A stretch of DNA of 64,000 nt from Arenimonas oryziterrae DSM 21050 = YC6267 (GTDB taxonomy: Bacteria > Pseudomonadota > Gammaproteobacteria > Xanthomonadales > Xanthomonadaceae): NCBI RefSeq assembly GCF_000420545.1, contig NZ_ATVD01000002.1:248001-312000 (forward strand), in the 5' to 3' direction. Shown one piece after another: positions 13,481-26,845 of the stretch; the stretch's first letter is position 1, and the number at the start of each line of letters is the position of its first letter. The translations under genes were made by a program, and so were the position numbers. Below the pieces are notes generated by a model. It was not told the origin of the DNA, searched no databases, and saw only the letters and a program-made list of their open reading frames with translations.

Positions 13481-13723
13481 ATGTACCACAAAGTCAAAAA
13501 CACGATGGCCGGCCTGATGGTCGCCCTGTCCATGCTGGCGGTGAGCTATTCCGTCGGCGCCCCGCCGCGCAACGAGATGGCCAGCATCGATCTGTCCTCG
13601 CCGGGCTTCAACGTCCAGGCCGACAGTGCCGAGATCGCCCGCAAGCGCAACATCGGCATGAAGCGCCAGATGTCGATGCCGTTCTTCTCGTTCGCGCCGA
13701 TCCTGCCGAAACGGGAGTCCTGA
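13481..13723 (+). CDS. Small exported or membrane-anchored protein leading the GntR-ABC operon
   Basis: This 80-residue protein starts at the ATG at 13481 after a strong GGGAGG. Residues 5-26 are a basic start plus hydrophobic segment (NTMAGLMVALSMLAVSYSVG), either a signal peptide with cleavage near VGA-PP or a membrane anchor. The rest is polar until a distinctive hydrophobic C-terminus, MSMPFFSFAPILPKRES. I do not recognise a family. As the first, best-translated gene of an operon encoding its own regulator and an ABC exporter, it could be the cargo, a sensor of the inducer, or a partner of the permease. It has no cysteines, so lanthionine- or disulfide-type peptides are excluded. Confidence 0.75.
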   Translation: MYHKVKNTMAGLMVALSMLAVSYSVGAPPRNEMASIDLSSPGFNVQADSAEIARKRNIGMKRQMSMPFFSFAPILPKRES

Positions 13724-13725
13724 GC

Positions 13726-14094
13726 ATGAGCATTGCATGGAGCGACAACTCACCGATCTACCGCCAACTCAAGGAGCGGGTGGTGGGCATGATGCTGGAT
13801 GGCGTGCTGAAGCCCGGCGACGCCCTGCCCTCGGTCCGGCAAATCGCCGCCGAGTACCAGCTCAATCCGATTACCGTCTCGCGCGCCTATCAGGAGCTGG
13901 CGGACGAAGCTTTGGTTGAAAAACGAAGGGGACTTGGCATGTACGTTACCGAAGGGGCGCCCGTGAAACTGCTGGCCAGTGAGCGCGAGCGTTTTCTGAG
14001 CGATGAGTGGCCGGCGATGGTGGAACGCATCCGCCGCCTGGGTTTGAACATGGAACAGTTGTTGAAAGCGGCCAATGACGGAGGTGCGAAATGA
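13726..14094 (+). CDS. GntR-family regulator, YtrA subfamily
   Basis: This 122-residue protein has an N-terminal GntR winged helix (PIYRQLKERVVGMMLDGVLKPG, LPSVRQIAAEYQLNPITVSR, then the wing VEKRRGLGMYV). Only a short helical tail (ERFLSDEWPAMVERIRRLGL) stands in place of a ligand domain, which defines the YtrA type. These are repressors encoded with ABC transporters and relieved by cell-wall-active compounds or unknown effectors. It follows the small gene by 2 bp and overlaps the ATPase start by 4 bp. The palindrome at 13427 is the likely binding site. Confidence 0.9.
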   Translation: MSIAWSDNSPIYRQLKERVVGMMLDGVLKPGDALPSVRQIAAEYQLNPITVSRAYQELADEALVEKRRGLGMYVTEGAPVKLLASERERFLSDEWPAMVERIRRLGLNMEQLLKAANDGGAK

Positions 14095-14948
14095 GCGCCC
14101 TGATCACTGCCCGCGGTCTGAGCAAGCGCTACGGAAAGCAGATCGCCGTCGATAACGTGAGTTTCGACATCCCCGCCGGCCGCATCGTCGGCCTGATCGG
14201 TCCGAACGGTTCGGGCAAGACCACCACGCTCAAGGCCATGCTGGGCCTGGCGCCGTTCGACGGCGAGCTGACGGTGCTCGGCCTCGACCCGCGCACCCAG
14301 CGCGATGAGCTGATGCAGCAGGTCTGCTTCATCGCCGACGTGGCGATCCTGCCGCGCTGGCTGAAGGTCAAGGACGCGGTCGACTTCGTTGCCGGCGTGC
14401 ATCCGAAGTTCGATCGCGCCAAGGCCGAGCGCTATCTGTCGCACACCAAGCTCAAGCCGGACATGAAGGTCAAGCAGATGTCCAAGGGCATGATCGTGCA
14501 ATTGCACCTCGCCCTGGTCATGGCCATCGACGCGAAGCTGCTGGTGCTCGACGAACCGACCCTCGGCCTGGACATCCTTTATCGCAAGCAGTTCTACCAG
14601 AACCTCCTGGAAGACTATTTCGACGAAGAGAAGACGATCATCGTCACGACGCACCAGGTCGAAGAGATCGAGCACATCTTGTCCGACCTGATGTTCATCC
14701 GCGAAGGCAAGATCGTTCTTTCGGCGACGATGGACGATGTCGCCGAGCGCTTCACCGAGGTCATGGTCAACGCTGACCGTGCCGATGCCGCCCGCGCGCT
14801 CAAGCCGATCGACGAGCGCCAGGTGTTTGGCAAGTCTGTCTTCCTGTTCGACGGCGTGCCCCGCGCACAGCTGGCTGAAATGGGCGAGACCCGCAATGTC
14901 GGCGTCGCCGATCTGTTCGTGGCAACGATGAAAGGAACCTACGCATGA
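14091..14948 (+). CDS. ABC transporter ATP-binding protein (YtrB-like)
   Basis: This 285-residue nucleotide-binding subunit has Walker A GPNGSGKT (residues 37-44), Walker B LLVLDEPTLGLD and the switch His in VTTHQVEEIEH. The signature is MSKGM in place of LSGGQ, a variant seen in GntR-linked ABC-2 exporters of the YtrB group. It begins in the ATGA overlap with the regulator and ends in a second ATGA overlap with the permease, so stoichiometric translation is expected. The pair probably exports a hydrophobic or cell-wall-active compound; the cargo is unknown. Confidence 0.93.
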   Translation: MSALITARGLSKRYGKQIAVDNVSFDIPAGRIVGLIGPNGSGKTTTLKAMLGLAPFDGELTVLGLDPRTQRDELMQQVCFIADVAILPRWLKVKDAVDFVAGVHPKFDRAKAERYLSHTKLKPDMKVKQMSKGMIVQLHLALVMAIDAKLLVLDEPTLGLDILYRKQFYQNLLEDYFDEEKTIIVTTHQVEEIEHILSDLMFIREGKIVLSATMDDVAERFTEVMVNADRADAARALKPIDERQVFGKSVFLFDGVPRAQLAEMGETRNVGVADLFVATMKGTYA

Positions 14949-15898
14949 ACACCTTCAAGTGGTTGATGAAGCGTGAGTACTGGGAACACAAGGGCGGTCT
15001 GTTCTGGTCCCAGATCGTGGTCGGCGGCTTGATGGTGCTCATGATGGGCATCACCTTCATGGTCGCCCTCGGCACCGGCAAGATGCAGGGCATGCATGTC
15101 AACGGCACCGAGATGCACAGCCTCGCCGAAGCGGTCACGCCGGAAGTGCAGGTCAAGATGGTGGAAGGCATTTCCACCGTGTTCGTCGGCAGCGCCGCGC
15201 CCCTGTTCATCGTGCTGAGCTTCGTGTTGTTCTTCTACTTCCTCGGCTCCCTGTTCGACGATCGCAGCAACCGCAGCGTGCTGTTCTGGAAATCGCTGCC
15301 GATCTCCGATCGCGACACGGTGCTTTCGAAGCTGGCGACGGCGCTGGTGGTGGCACCGGTGATCAGCCTGGTCATCGCGACGATCGTGGGATTGCTCATC
15401 ACGATCCTCATGCTGGGCAGTCTGGCGGTGGCGGGCGTGAATCTGTTCGGCCCGGTGTTCAGCACGGCGCGTACCTATACCTTGCCGCTGGAGTTCTTCG
15501 CCTCGCTGCCGGTGTACATGGTCTGGGCCCTGCCCACGGCCGGCTGGTTGCTGATGATCTCGGCCTGGGCCCGCACCAAGCCCTTCCTGTGGGCCGTCGG
15601 TATTCCTCTGGTCACCGGCGGTCTGCTGAGCTGGACGAACGCGATGCTCGATCTGAACTGGAAGCTCGAGATCCTGTGGCGCGCCATCGGTCGTCTGCTG
15701 CTGAGCGTGGTGCCGGGTTCGTGGTCCTTCCTGATCAACGATCCGGGCCGCATCCAGGCCGACGCGCTGGACCATGGTTCGCCGCTGTCCGCCGCCTGGG
15801 CTGTCATGACGACGCCGGAAATGTGGATCGGTGCGGTGGTCGGTATCGCGATGATCGTGGTTGCAGTCCGCCTGCGTCGGTTCCGCGACGAGGGTTGA
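14945..15898 (+). CDS. ABC-2 type permease subunit
   Basis: This 317-residue integral membrane protein has about six hydrophobic segments: near WSQIVVGGLMVLMMGITFMVAL, LFIVLSFVLFFYFLGSLF, VVAPVISLVIATIVGLLI, YMVWALPTAGWLLMISAWA, FLWAVGIPLVTGGLLS and IGAVVGIAMIVVAV. A periplasmic loop of about 40 residues follows the first. The N-terminus (MNTFKWLMKREYWEHKG) is typical of ABC-2 permeases paired with YtrB-like ATPases. It is the last gene of the operon and is followed by a strong terminator. Confidence 0.9.
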   Translation: MNTFKWLMKREYWEHKGGLFWSQIVVGGLMVLMMGITFMVALGTGKMQGMHVNGTEMHSLAEAVTPEVQVKMVEGISTVFVGSAAPLFIVLSFVLFFYFLGSLFDDRSNRSVLFWKSLPISDRDTVLSKLATALVVAPVISLVIATIVGLLITILMLGSLAVAGVNLFGPVFSTARTYTLPLEFFASLPVYMVWALPTAGWLLMISAWARTKPFLWAVGIPLVTGGLLSWTNAMLDLNWKLEILWRAIGRLLLSVVPGSWSFLINDPGRIQADALDHGSPLSAAWAVMTTPEMWIGAVVGIAMIVVAVRLRRFRDEG

Positions 15899-15940
15899 TT
15901 CGAGCTGCTCCTGCCGGAACATCGGCGCCGGAAACGAAAG

Positions 15941-15966
15941 AGCCCCGCATTGCGGGGCTTTTTTTC
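15941..15966 (+). terminator. Intrinsic terminator of the GntR-ABC operon
   Basis: A perfect 8-bp stem (AGCCCCGC / GCGGGGCT) with an ATT loop is followed by a run of T residues. It lies 43 bp past the permease stop. The stem sequence is the same as in the terminator at 2597. Confidence 0.9.
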
Positions 15967-15977
15967 GTCTGCCGCGA

Positions 15978-16014
15978 CCCTCACCCCAGCCCTCTCCCGC
16001 TCGCGGGAGAGGGA
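15978..16014. repeat. REP-like intergenic element (copy 2, single hairpin)
   Basis: CCCTCACCCC is followed by a perfect 11-bp stem (15990-16000 with 16003-16013) around a TC loop. It matches the left half of the element at 12657. It lies between convergent genes, just after the ABC operon terminator and 11 bp before the fumC stop. Confidence 0.75.
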
Positions 16015-16024
16015 GTCGGCGACG

Positions 16025-17425
<1,401 letters not shown>

Positions 17426-17482
17426 GGGCGGCTCCGATGGGGACGCGCAAGCATAGCGCCGGCCCCCGCAACGAGCATGTAA

Positions 17483-18895
<1,413 letters not shown>

Positions 18896-18897
18896 TC

Positions 18898-20088
18898 ATG
18901 GCCGCCCTGATCGAGGTCGCTGCCAGCGCGAAATACTTCCTCGGCATGCCGGTCGAGCAGTTCCTGCGCGAGTACTGGCAGAAGAAGCCGCTGCTGATCC
19001 GCCAAGCCTTCCCCGGCTACGAGGCGCCACTGGAACCGGAAGATCTCGCGGGCCTGGCCTGCGAGGAAGCCGCGCTGTCGCGCCTGGTCTCCTACAACCG
19101 CAAGAAAGACGCCTGGTCCGTGCGCAGCGGTCCGTTCGCCGAGGAAGAGTTTCCCAAGCTCGGCAAGAAGGACTGGACCCTGCTCGTGCAGGACATGGAC
19201 AAGTGGGATTTCGATGTCCGCGGCCTGCTCGATCGCTTCCGTTTCCTGCCGGCCTGGCGCGTCGACGACGTGATGATCAGCTTCGCCACGCCCGGTGGCT
19301 CGGTCGGCCCGCACGTCGATCAGTACGACGTCTTCCTGCTGCAGGCCCAAGGCCACCGGCACTGGCAGATCGACACGAACCCGAAGGCGTCGAAAGCGTT
19401 CCGACCCGACGTCGAACTCAAGCTCCTGCAGACCTTCAAGCCATCGCACGACTGGGTGCTGGCGCCGGGTGACATGCTCTACCTGCCGCCGGGTGTGCCG
19501 CATCACGGCGAGGCCGTTGATGCCTGCATGACCTTCTCGATCGGCATGCGCGCGCCCTCGCAGTCGGAGCTGATCGTCGATCTCGCCGAAGAACTCGCGG
19601 CCTCGCTGCCGGAAGAATCGCGCTACGGCGATCCGGACCTGACTGAGCCCGACGATGCCTTCGAAATCGACGAGGCCGCGTTCGCGCGTGTGGATGCCGC
19701 GATCGCCGTCCTGCAGAACCTCGATGCCGCAAAGAAGCGCGAATGGTTCGGCCGCTTCATCACGCGTTACCGCGCCTCCGGCGAAGTGTCCGCTGCGCCC
19801 CGCGCGCCCAGCCTTGCCGTCGTCGAGAAAGCCCTGACCGAAGGCGGCCTGCTGCTGCGGCATCCGTTCGCGCGCACGGCCTGGGCGAAAACCGGCAAGC
19901 GTGCGCAGCTGTTCGTCACCGGCGAAGCGTTCACGATGAGCGCGGCCTCGGCCCGCCTGCTCGCCAGCTACGAAGCCCTGGACGAAGCTGCGTTCGCCAA
20001 GCTCGACGACAGCGCCCGCGAGACGCTGGAAACCTTGATCGCACGCGGGCACTATCAGCTCCAGCGCCCCAGCAAATCCCGCCGATGA
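18898..20088 (+). CDS. roxA: JmjC-type 50S ribosomal protein L16 arginine hydroxylase
   Basis: RoxA (YcfD) is a 2-oxoglutarate and Fe(II) oxygenase that hydroxylates an arginine of ribosomal protein L16. The 396-residue sequence has the iron ligands His139 and Asp141 (GPHVDQYDVFLLQ) and the distal His at 202/203 (PGVPHHGEA), on a double-stranded beta-helix, followed by the winged-helix region near the C-terminus. The length agrees with YcfD. It sits between purB and the GNAT gene (4-bp overlap). Confidence 0.92.
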   Translation: MAALIEVAASAKYFLGMPVEQFLREYWQKKPLLIRQAFPGYEAPLEPEDLAGLACEEAALSRLVSYNRKKDAWSVRSGPFAEEEFPKLGKKDWTLLVQDMDKWDFDVRGLLDRFRFLPAWRVDDVMISFATPGGSVGPHVDQYDVFLLQAQGHRHWQIDTNPKASKAFRPDVELKLLQTFKPSHDWVLAPGDMLYLPPGVPHHGEAVDACMTFSIGMRAPSQSELIVDLAEELAASLPEESRYGDPDLTEPDDAFEIDEAAFARVDAAIAVLQNLDAAKKREWFGRFITRYRASGEVSAAPRAPSLAVVEKALTEGGLLLRHPFARTAWAKTGKRAQLFVTGEAFTMSAASARLLASYEALDEAAFAKLDDSARETLETLIARGHYQLQRPSKSRR

Positions 20089-21053
20089 GCCTGCTTCCCA
20101 GCGCCGAATTCCGCATCGATCCCGCGAGCTATCAGGCCGACCTGGCCGACCTGCGCGCCGTGCGCGAACCGGTGTTCGTGATCGAGCAGAACGTGCCGCT
20201 GGAACTGGAATGGGACGAACTCGATCCCCTTTGCCATCACGTGATCGCGCGCGACAACCAGCATCGCCCCATCGGCACCGGCCGGCTCACGCCCGAACAC
20301 ACCATCGGTCGCATGGCCGTGCTGCGCGACTGGCGCGGCAAGGGCGTCGGCGATGCCCTGCTGCAGGCCCTGATCGAGCAGGCGCGCGCGCTGGGCTGGA
20401 CGGAAGTCAGCCTGCATGCGCAGGTCGGCGCCATAGGTTTCTACGAAAAATTCGGCTTCGCACCCTACGGCGACGAGTACGAGGAAGCCGGCATCCAGCA
20501 CCGGAACATGCGGCTGGCGCTGGAGCCGCGCCAGCTCGCCGGTCGTCCGCCGGCAGCCGCGCGCGGCCCGTCCGAAAAACCGGTCGAGTTCGACCATATC
20601 GATCCGGTCATCGACGCGACCGCCCGGCTCATCGGCGGCGCCCGGCGCGAGCTGGTCGTGTACACCCGCGATCTCGAGCATGCGCTGTATGCGCGACCCT
20701 CGATCGTCGAGGCCTTCAAGCAATTCGCGATTTCCGGCCGCGGCGGCGTCGCGCGCATCCTCGTGCAGGACCCGGTGCTCGCCCAGCGTCAGCCGCATCC
20801 CCTGCTCGCGCTGGCGCAACGCTTGCCGACCGCGTTCCAGTTCCGCACGCCGGTCGATCCCGAGGACCTGCAGTACGCCTCGGTGTATCTGGCCACCGAT
20901 CACGATGGTTACCTGTTCCGCACCCTCGGCAGTCGTTTCGAAGGCGACTGGAGCCCGGCCCTGCCTTCGCGCGCGCGCCAGCTCAATGATCACTTCGGGC
21001 GGGTCTGGGAACGCTGCCGTCCGTGCACGGAGTTCCGGGCGCTGGGTCTGTAG
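20085..21053 (+). CDS. GNAT acetyltransferase fused to a C-terminal domain of unknown function
   Basis: This 322-residue protein starts in the ATGA overlap with roxA. Residues 1-145 form a GNAT domain: VFVIEQNVPLELEWDELD, acetyl-CoA motif A MAVLRDWRGKGVGDALLQAL, and motif B IGFYEKFGFAPYGDEY. Residues 165-322 form a second domain (ATARLIGGARRELVVYTRDLE, ILVQDPVLAQ, RPCTEFRALGL) that resembles half of a phospholipase-D fold but lacks an HxK motif. It may bind a substrate rather than catalyse. Linkage to the ribosomal oxygenase suggests a translation or protein-modification role, but the substrate is unknown. Confidence 0.82.
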   Translation: MSLLPSAEFRIDPASYQADLADLRAVREPVFVIEQNVPLELEWDELDPLCHHVIARDNQHRPIGTGRLTPEHTIGRMAVLRDWRGKGVGDALLQALIEQARALGWTEVSLHAQVGAIGFYEKFGFAPYGDEYEEAGIQHRNMRLALEPRQLAGRPPAAARGPSEKPVEFDHIDPVIDATARLIGGARRELVVYTRDLEHALYARPSIVEAFKQFAISGRGGVARILVQDPVLAQRQPHPLLALAQRLPTAFQFRTPVDPEDLQYASVYLATDHDGYLFRTLGSRFEGDWSPALPSRARQLNDHFGRVWERCRPCTEFRALGL

Positions 21054-21111
21054 GCCCGCTCGGGCCCGTCCTGCACCCGCCGACGGGTACTCATGGCCTT
21101 GCCGCTCGGGC

Positions 21112-21117
21112 TATAAT
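21112..21117 (+). promoter_or_regulatory. -10 box of a probable sucA promoter
   Basis: A perfect TATAAT lies 93 bp before the sucA start, in the 156-bp gap after the GNAT gene. No good -35 box lies 16-18 bp upstream, so an activator or weak constitutive use is possible. The rest of the gap shows no other structure. Confidence 0.5.
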
Positions 21118-21209
21118 TCCCGGCCTTGCCCGTCGCTGCTTGGCGAGGCAATGAATTCCAACCCGAACAATGACTTGGCCTGCCTTCCTAAGAGGCCAGA
21201 GCGGATGCC

Positions 21210-24047
21210 GTGGATAGCCTGATCAAGCAGTTTTCCCAGTCCTCGCAGCTTTCCGGCGGCAATGCCGCCTTTATCGAAGACCTGTACGAGCAGTACCTGG
21301 TCGCTCCCGACAGCGTCGGGCCGAAATGGAAAGCCTATTTCGACGCGTTCAAGGGCCGCGAAGCCGGCGATATCCCGCACTCGGCGGTCATGGCCAATAT
21401 CCAGACGGCGGCGCGCCTCGGCGCGCGCGGTCTCGCCAGCGGCGGCATTGACGAAGAAGCGGCGCGCAAGCAGACCGCCGTCGGCAAGCTCGTCACGGCC
21501 TACCGCTCGCGCGGCCATCTCGGCGCGCACCTCGACCCACTGGCGATGACGCCGCCGGAAGACGCTCCGGACCTCAACCTGGCCTTCCACGGCCTGAGCG
21601 ACGCCGACCTCGACGGCGAATATGCCGTCAGCACCTATTTCGGCGCGCCCAAATACAAATTGCGCGACCTGCTCGGCAAGCTCAAGGCGACCTACAGCCA
21701 GAGCATCGGTGCCGAGTTCATGCACATCTCCGACGCGGCCCAGCGCCGCTGGATGCAGCAGCGCTTCGAAGGCGCGGCCGGCAGCTTCGGCCTGGCCAAG
21801 GACGACAAGACCCGCGTGCTCGAGCGTCTCACCGCCGCCGAAGGCCTGGAACGCTATCTGCACACCAAATACGTCGGCCAGAAGCGGTTCTCGCTAGAAG
21901 GCGGCGATTCGCTGATTCCGCTGATGGACACGCTGGTCCGTCGCGGCGGCACCAGCGGCGTCAAGGACGCGGTCATCGGCATGGCCCACCGCGGCCGTCT
22001 GAACGTGCTGATCAATACGCTCGGCAAATCACCGCAAAAGCTCTTCGCCGAATTCGAAGGCCGTTTCGACCATCCCGACACGCCCGAGCATAGCGGCGAC
22101 GTGAAGTACCACATGGGCTTTTCGGCCGACGTGGCCACGCCCGGCGGCCCGGTGCACCTCGCCCTCGCCTTCAATCCCTCGCACCTGGAAATCGTCGACC
22201 CGGTCGTCGCCGGCAGTGTGCGGGCGCGCCAGATGCGTCGCCAGGACGCCGAGCGCAAGCAGGTCCTGCCGATCCTGATCCACGGCGATGCCGCGTTCGC
22301 GGGTCAGGGCGTGATCATGGAACTGTTCCAGATGTCGCAGGCGCGCGGTTTCGCGGTCGGCGGCACGGTGCACGTGGTCATCAACAACCAGGTCGGCTTC
22401 ACCACCAGCCGTCCCGACGACGCGCGTTCCACGCTGTACTGCACGGACCCGGCGAAGATCGTCGGCGCCCCGGTGCTGCACGTGAACGGCGATGATCCGG
22501 AAGCCGTGGTGTTCTGCGCGCAGATCGCCTACGACTTCCGCCAGGAATTCGGTCGCGACGTCGTCATCGATCTCGTCTGCTACCGCCGTCACGGTCACAA
22601 CGAAGCCGACGAACCGGCGGCGACGCAGCCGCTGATGTACCAGAACATCCGCGCCCGCAAGACCACGCGCGAGTTGTATGCCGATGCGCTTGCCGCGCAG
22701 GGCGTCATCACCGCCGATGCCGCCAAGGCCCTCGTCGATGCGTACCGCGATCGCCTGGACCGCGGCGAAGTCACCACCGAGCTGGCCAAGGTCGGCGCCG
22801 ATCCGTATGCGGTCGACTGGACGCCCTGGCTCAACGGCAAGCTGTCGGACGCGGTGAAAACCGGTCTCGCCCGTTTCTCGCTCGACAGTCTCGCCAAGAA
22901 GATCAATGCGGTGCCGGACACGCTCAAGCTGCACCCGCGCGTCGCGAAGATCTACGAAGACCGCCGCAAGATGGCGACGGGCGAGCTCGCGATGGACTGG
23001 GGCTTCGCCGAAAACCTCGCCTACGCGACCCTGCTCACCGAAGGCTACCGTCTGCGCCTGGTCGGCCAGGACGCTGGCCGCGGCACCTTCTTCCATCGCC
23101 ATGCGGTCGTGCACGACCAGGTGACGGGCGAAGCGGTCATGCCGCTGCGCCAGCTCGCGCAGCAGCCCGAACACGCGGTCATCATCGATTCGCTGTTGTC
23201 GGAAGAAGCGGTCATGGCCTTCGAATACGGCTATTCCACGGCCGAGCCGATGACGCTGAACATCTGGGAAGGCCAGTTCGGCGATTTCGCCAACGGCGCG
23301 CAGGTGGTCATCGACCAGTTCATCACGTCCGGCGAATCGAAGTGGGATCGTCTGTGCGGTCTGGTGCTGTTCCTGCCGCACGGCTACGAAGGCCAGGGCC
23401 CCGAGCACAGCTCGGCGCGTCTGGAACGTTTCCTGCAGCTGTGCGCGCTCAACAACATCCAGGTCTGCACCCCGACCACGCCGGCGCAGATGTTCCACAT
23501 GCTGCGTCGTCAGATGCTGCGCGCGACGCGCAAGCCGCTCGTGGTCATGACGCCGAAGTCGATGCTGCGCAACAAGGTGTCGGTGTCGACGATGGAAGAT
23601 CTCGCCAACGGCGGCTTCCAGAACCTCATCCCCGACAGCGTCTGCGCCGATCCGGCCAAGGCGCGCCGCGTCGTCGTCTGCGGCGGCAAGGTGTACTACG
23701 ACCTGCTGGAAGTGCTGGAAGCGAAGGCGATTTCCGATGTCGCCGTCGTGCGCGTCGAGCAGTTGTATCCGTTCCCGCGTCCGGAGCTGGCCGAGGAGCT
23801 CAAGCGCTTCGCCAATGCCAAGGAAGTGGTCTGGTGCCAGGAAGAGCCGCAGAACCAGGGCGCGTGGTACCAGATCCAGCATCACCTGCGCTTCTGCCTG
23901 CAGGCCGGCCAGAACCTGCACTACGCCGGCCGTGCGCGCTCCGCAGCGCCGGCCTGCGGACATCTGAACTCGCACAATGCCGAACAGGCCAAGTTGATCG
24001 CCGACGCGCTGATCAACCCGGCCAACGGCGAACACGTCACCGAATAA
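21210..24047 (+). CDS. sucA: 2-oxoglutarate dehydrogenase E1 component
   Basis: SucA decarboxylates 2-oxoglutarate with thiamine diphosphate and hands the succinyl group to SucB. The 945-residue sequence shows the N-terminal segment ([20 protein letters not shown]), the substrate/TPP region ([51 protein letters not shown]) and the transketolase-like pyrimidine domain ([23 protein letters not shown]). The start is GTG 21210; the ATG at 21205 is out of frame. A clear Shine-Dalgarno is missing, unusual for so highly expressed a gene. sucB follows after 25 bp. Confidence 0.97.
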   Translation: MDSLIKQFSQSSQLSGGNAAFIEDLYEQYLVAPDSVGPKWKAYFDAFKGREAGDIPHSAVMANIQTAARLGARGLASGGIDEEAARKQTAVGKLVTAYRSRGHLGAHLDPLAMTPPEDAPDLNLAFHGLSDADLDGEYAVSTYFGAPKYKLRDLLGKLKATYSQSIGAEFMHISDAAQRRWMQQRFEGAAGSFGLAKDDKTRVLERLTAAEGLERYLHTKYVGQKRFSLEGGDSLIPLMDTLVRRGGTSGVKDAVIGMAHRGRLNVLINTLGKSPQKLFAEFEGRFDHPDTPEHSGDVKYHMGFSADVATPGGPVHLALAFNPSHLEIVDPVVAGSVRARQMRRQDAERKQVLPILIHGDAAFAGQGVIMELFQMSQARGFAVGGTVHVVINNQVGFTTSRPDDARSTLYCTDPAKIVGAPVLHVNGDDPEAVVFCAQIAYDFRQEFGRDVVIDLVCYRRHGHNEADEPAATQPLMYQNIRARKTTRELYADALAAQGVITADAAKALVDAYRDRLDRGEVTTELAKVGADPYAVDWTPWLNGKLSDAVKTGLARFSLDSLAKKINAVPDTLKLHPRVAKIYEDRRKMATGELAMDWGFAENLAYATLLTEGYRLRLVGQDAGRGTFFHRHAVVHDQVTGEAVMPLRQLAQQPEHAVIIDSLLSEEAVMAFEYGYSTAEPMTLNIWEGQFGDFANGAQVVIDQFITSGESKWDRLCGLVLFLPHGYEGQGPEHSSARLERFLQLCALNNIQVCTPTTPAQMFHMLRRQMLRATRKPLVVMTPKSMLRNKVSVSTMEDLANGGFQNLIPDSVCADPAKARRVVVCGGKVYYDLLEVLEAKAISDVAVVRVEQLYPFPRPELAEELKRFANAKEVVWCQEEPQNQGAWYQIQHHLRFCLQAGQNLHYAGRARSAAPACGHLNSHNAEQAKLIADALINPANGEHVTE

Positions 24048-24072
24048 CCGAACACCACCCAGGGCCCTTTCC

Positions 24073-25263
24073 ATGAGCATCGAAGTCAAAGTGCCGGTTC
24101 TGCCGGAATCCGTTTCCGACGCCACCATCGCCACCTGGCACAAGAAGGCCGGCGATTCCGTCCGCCGCGACGAGAACCTGCTCGACCTCGAGACCGACAA
24201 GGTCGTGCTCGAAGTGCCGTCGCCGGTCGACGGCGTGCTCAAGGAGCTCAAGTTCAAGGAAGGCGACACCGTCACGAGTTCGCAGGTCATCGCGATCATT
24301 GAAGAAGGTGCCGTGGCTGCCGCTGCTCCCGCCGCTGCCGCGCCGGCTGCGGCCGCGCCTGCCGCTGCGGCTCCGGCGGCCGCCAAGGCGGCGCCCGCCG
24401 CCGCGAAAATCGACTCGGCCCTGCCGCCCGGCGCCGCGAACTTCGCCGCGCGCAACGACGTCAATCCGGCCGATGTCGCCGGCACCGGCCGTCGCGGCGC
24501 AGTGACCAAGGAAGACCTGGTCAACTTCGTCAACAGCGGCGGCGCCAACGCCGCCTCCGGTGCCCGTCCGGAGCAGCGCGTGCCGATGACGCGCATCCGT
24601 CAGCGCATCGCCGAACGCATGATGCAGTCGAAGAACTCCATCGCGATGCTCACGTCCTTCAACGAGGTCAACCTCGGCAAGGTCATGGCGATGCGCAAGG
24701 AACTCGGCGAGCCGTTCGAGAAGACCCACGGCATCAAGCTCGGCTTCATGAGCTTCTTCGCCAAGGCCGCCGCGAACGCGCTGGCCAAGCACCCAGTCGT
24801 GAACTCCTCGGTCGATGGCACCGACGTGATCTATCACGGTTATTCGGACATCTCGATCGCCGTGGCGACCGAAAAAGGCCTGGTGACCCCGGTCCTGCGC
24901 AGCGTAGAGAACCAGAGCTTCGCCGACATCGAACTGGCGATCGCGAACTACGCGAAAGCCGCGCGCGAAGGCGGTCTCAAGCTCGAGGATCTGCAGGGCG
25001 GCACGTTCACCATCACCAACGGCGGCACCTTCGGCTCGCTGATGTCGACGCCGATCGTCAACCCGCCGCAGTCGGCGATCCTGGGCATGCATGCCATCAA
25101 GGAGCGTCCGATCGCCGAGAACGGCCAGGTCGTGATCGCGCCGATGATGTACATCGCGCTGTCGTACGACCACCGCATCATCGACGGCAAGGATGCGGTG
25201 CTGTTCCTGGTGGACATCAAGAACCAGCTGGAAAATCCGCACCGGATGCTGCTGGGCCTTTAA
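24073..25263 (+). CDS. sucB: Dihydrolipoyllysine succinyltransferase (E2 of 2-oxoglutarate dehydrogenase)
   Basis: SucB carries the succinyl group on lipoyl-lysine and transfers it to CoA. In 396 residues there is one lipoyl domain with Lys43 in LETDKVVLE, a swinging Ala/Pro linker (about residues 78-113, repeated PAAAA units), a peripheral subunit-binding domain ([20 protein letters not shown]) and the catalytic domain ending in [15 protein letters not shown] with the active-site His. It is the middle gene of sucA-sucB-lpdA. Confidence 0.97.
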   Translation: MSIEVKVPVLPESVSDATIATWHKKAGDSVRRDENLLDLETDKVVLEVPSPVDGVLKELKFKEGDTVTSSQVIAIIEEGAVAAAAPAAAAPAAAAPAAAAPAAAKAAPAAAKIDSALPPGAANFAARNDVNPADVAGTGRRGAVTKEDLVNFVNSGGANAASGARPEQRVPMTRIRQRIAERMMQSKNSIAMLTSFNEVNLGKVMAMRKELGEPFEKTHGIKLGFMSFFAKAAANALAKHPVVNSSVDGTDVIYHGYSDISIAVATEKGLVTPVLRSVENQSFADIELAIANYAKAAREGGLKLEDLQGGTFTITNGGTFGSLMSTPIVNPPQSAILGMHAIKERPIAENGQVVIAPMMYIALSYDHRIIDGKDAVLFLVDIKNQLENPHRMLLGL

Positions 25264-25274
25264 GTCCCGACGTC

Positions 25275-25292
25275 CCTCCCCCATCTGGGAGG
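25275..25292. repeat. Short hairpin between sucB and lpdA
   Basis: CCTCCC and GGGAGG form a 6-bp stem 11 bp past the sucB stop, without a T-run. It may stabilise the sucAB transcript end or mark a processing site before lpdA rather than terminate. Confidence 0.4.
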
Positions 25293-25341
25293 AAGGAAGG
25301 AGCACGTTCTCCGGCCAGTCCGAAAACCGCGCTCCGACATT

Positions 25342-25374
25342 CCCCTCACCCTGCCCTCTCCCCCGGGAGAGGGA
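25342..25374. repeat. REP-like intergenic element (copy 3, truncated hairpin)
   Basis: The CCCTCACCC leader is followed by a 9-bp perfect stem (CCCTCTCCC / GGGAGAGGG) with a two-base loop, a shortened form of the copies at 12657 and 15978. Here it lies inside the suc operon, 20 bp before lpdA, so it is probably transcribed and could modulate mRNA decay or lpdA translation. Confidence 0.7.
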
Positions 25375-25382
25375 ACATCTAG

Positions 25383-26828
<1,446 letters not shown>

Positions 26829-26845
26829 TCGCGGCCGCTCAAGAG

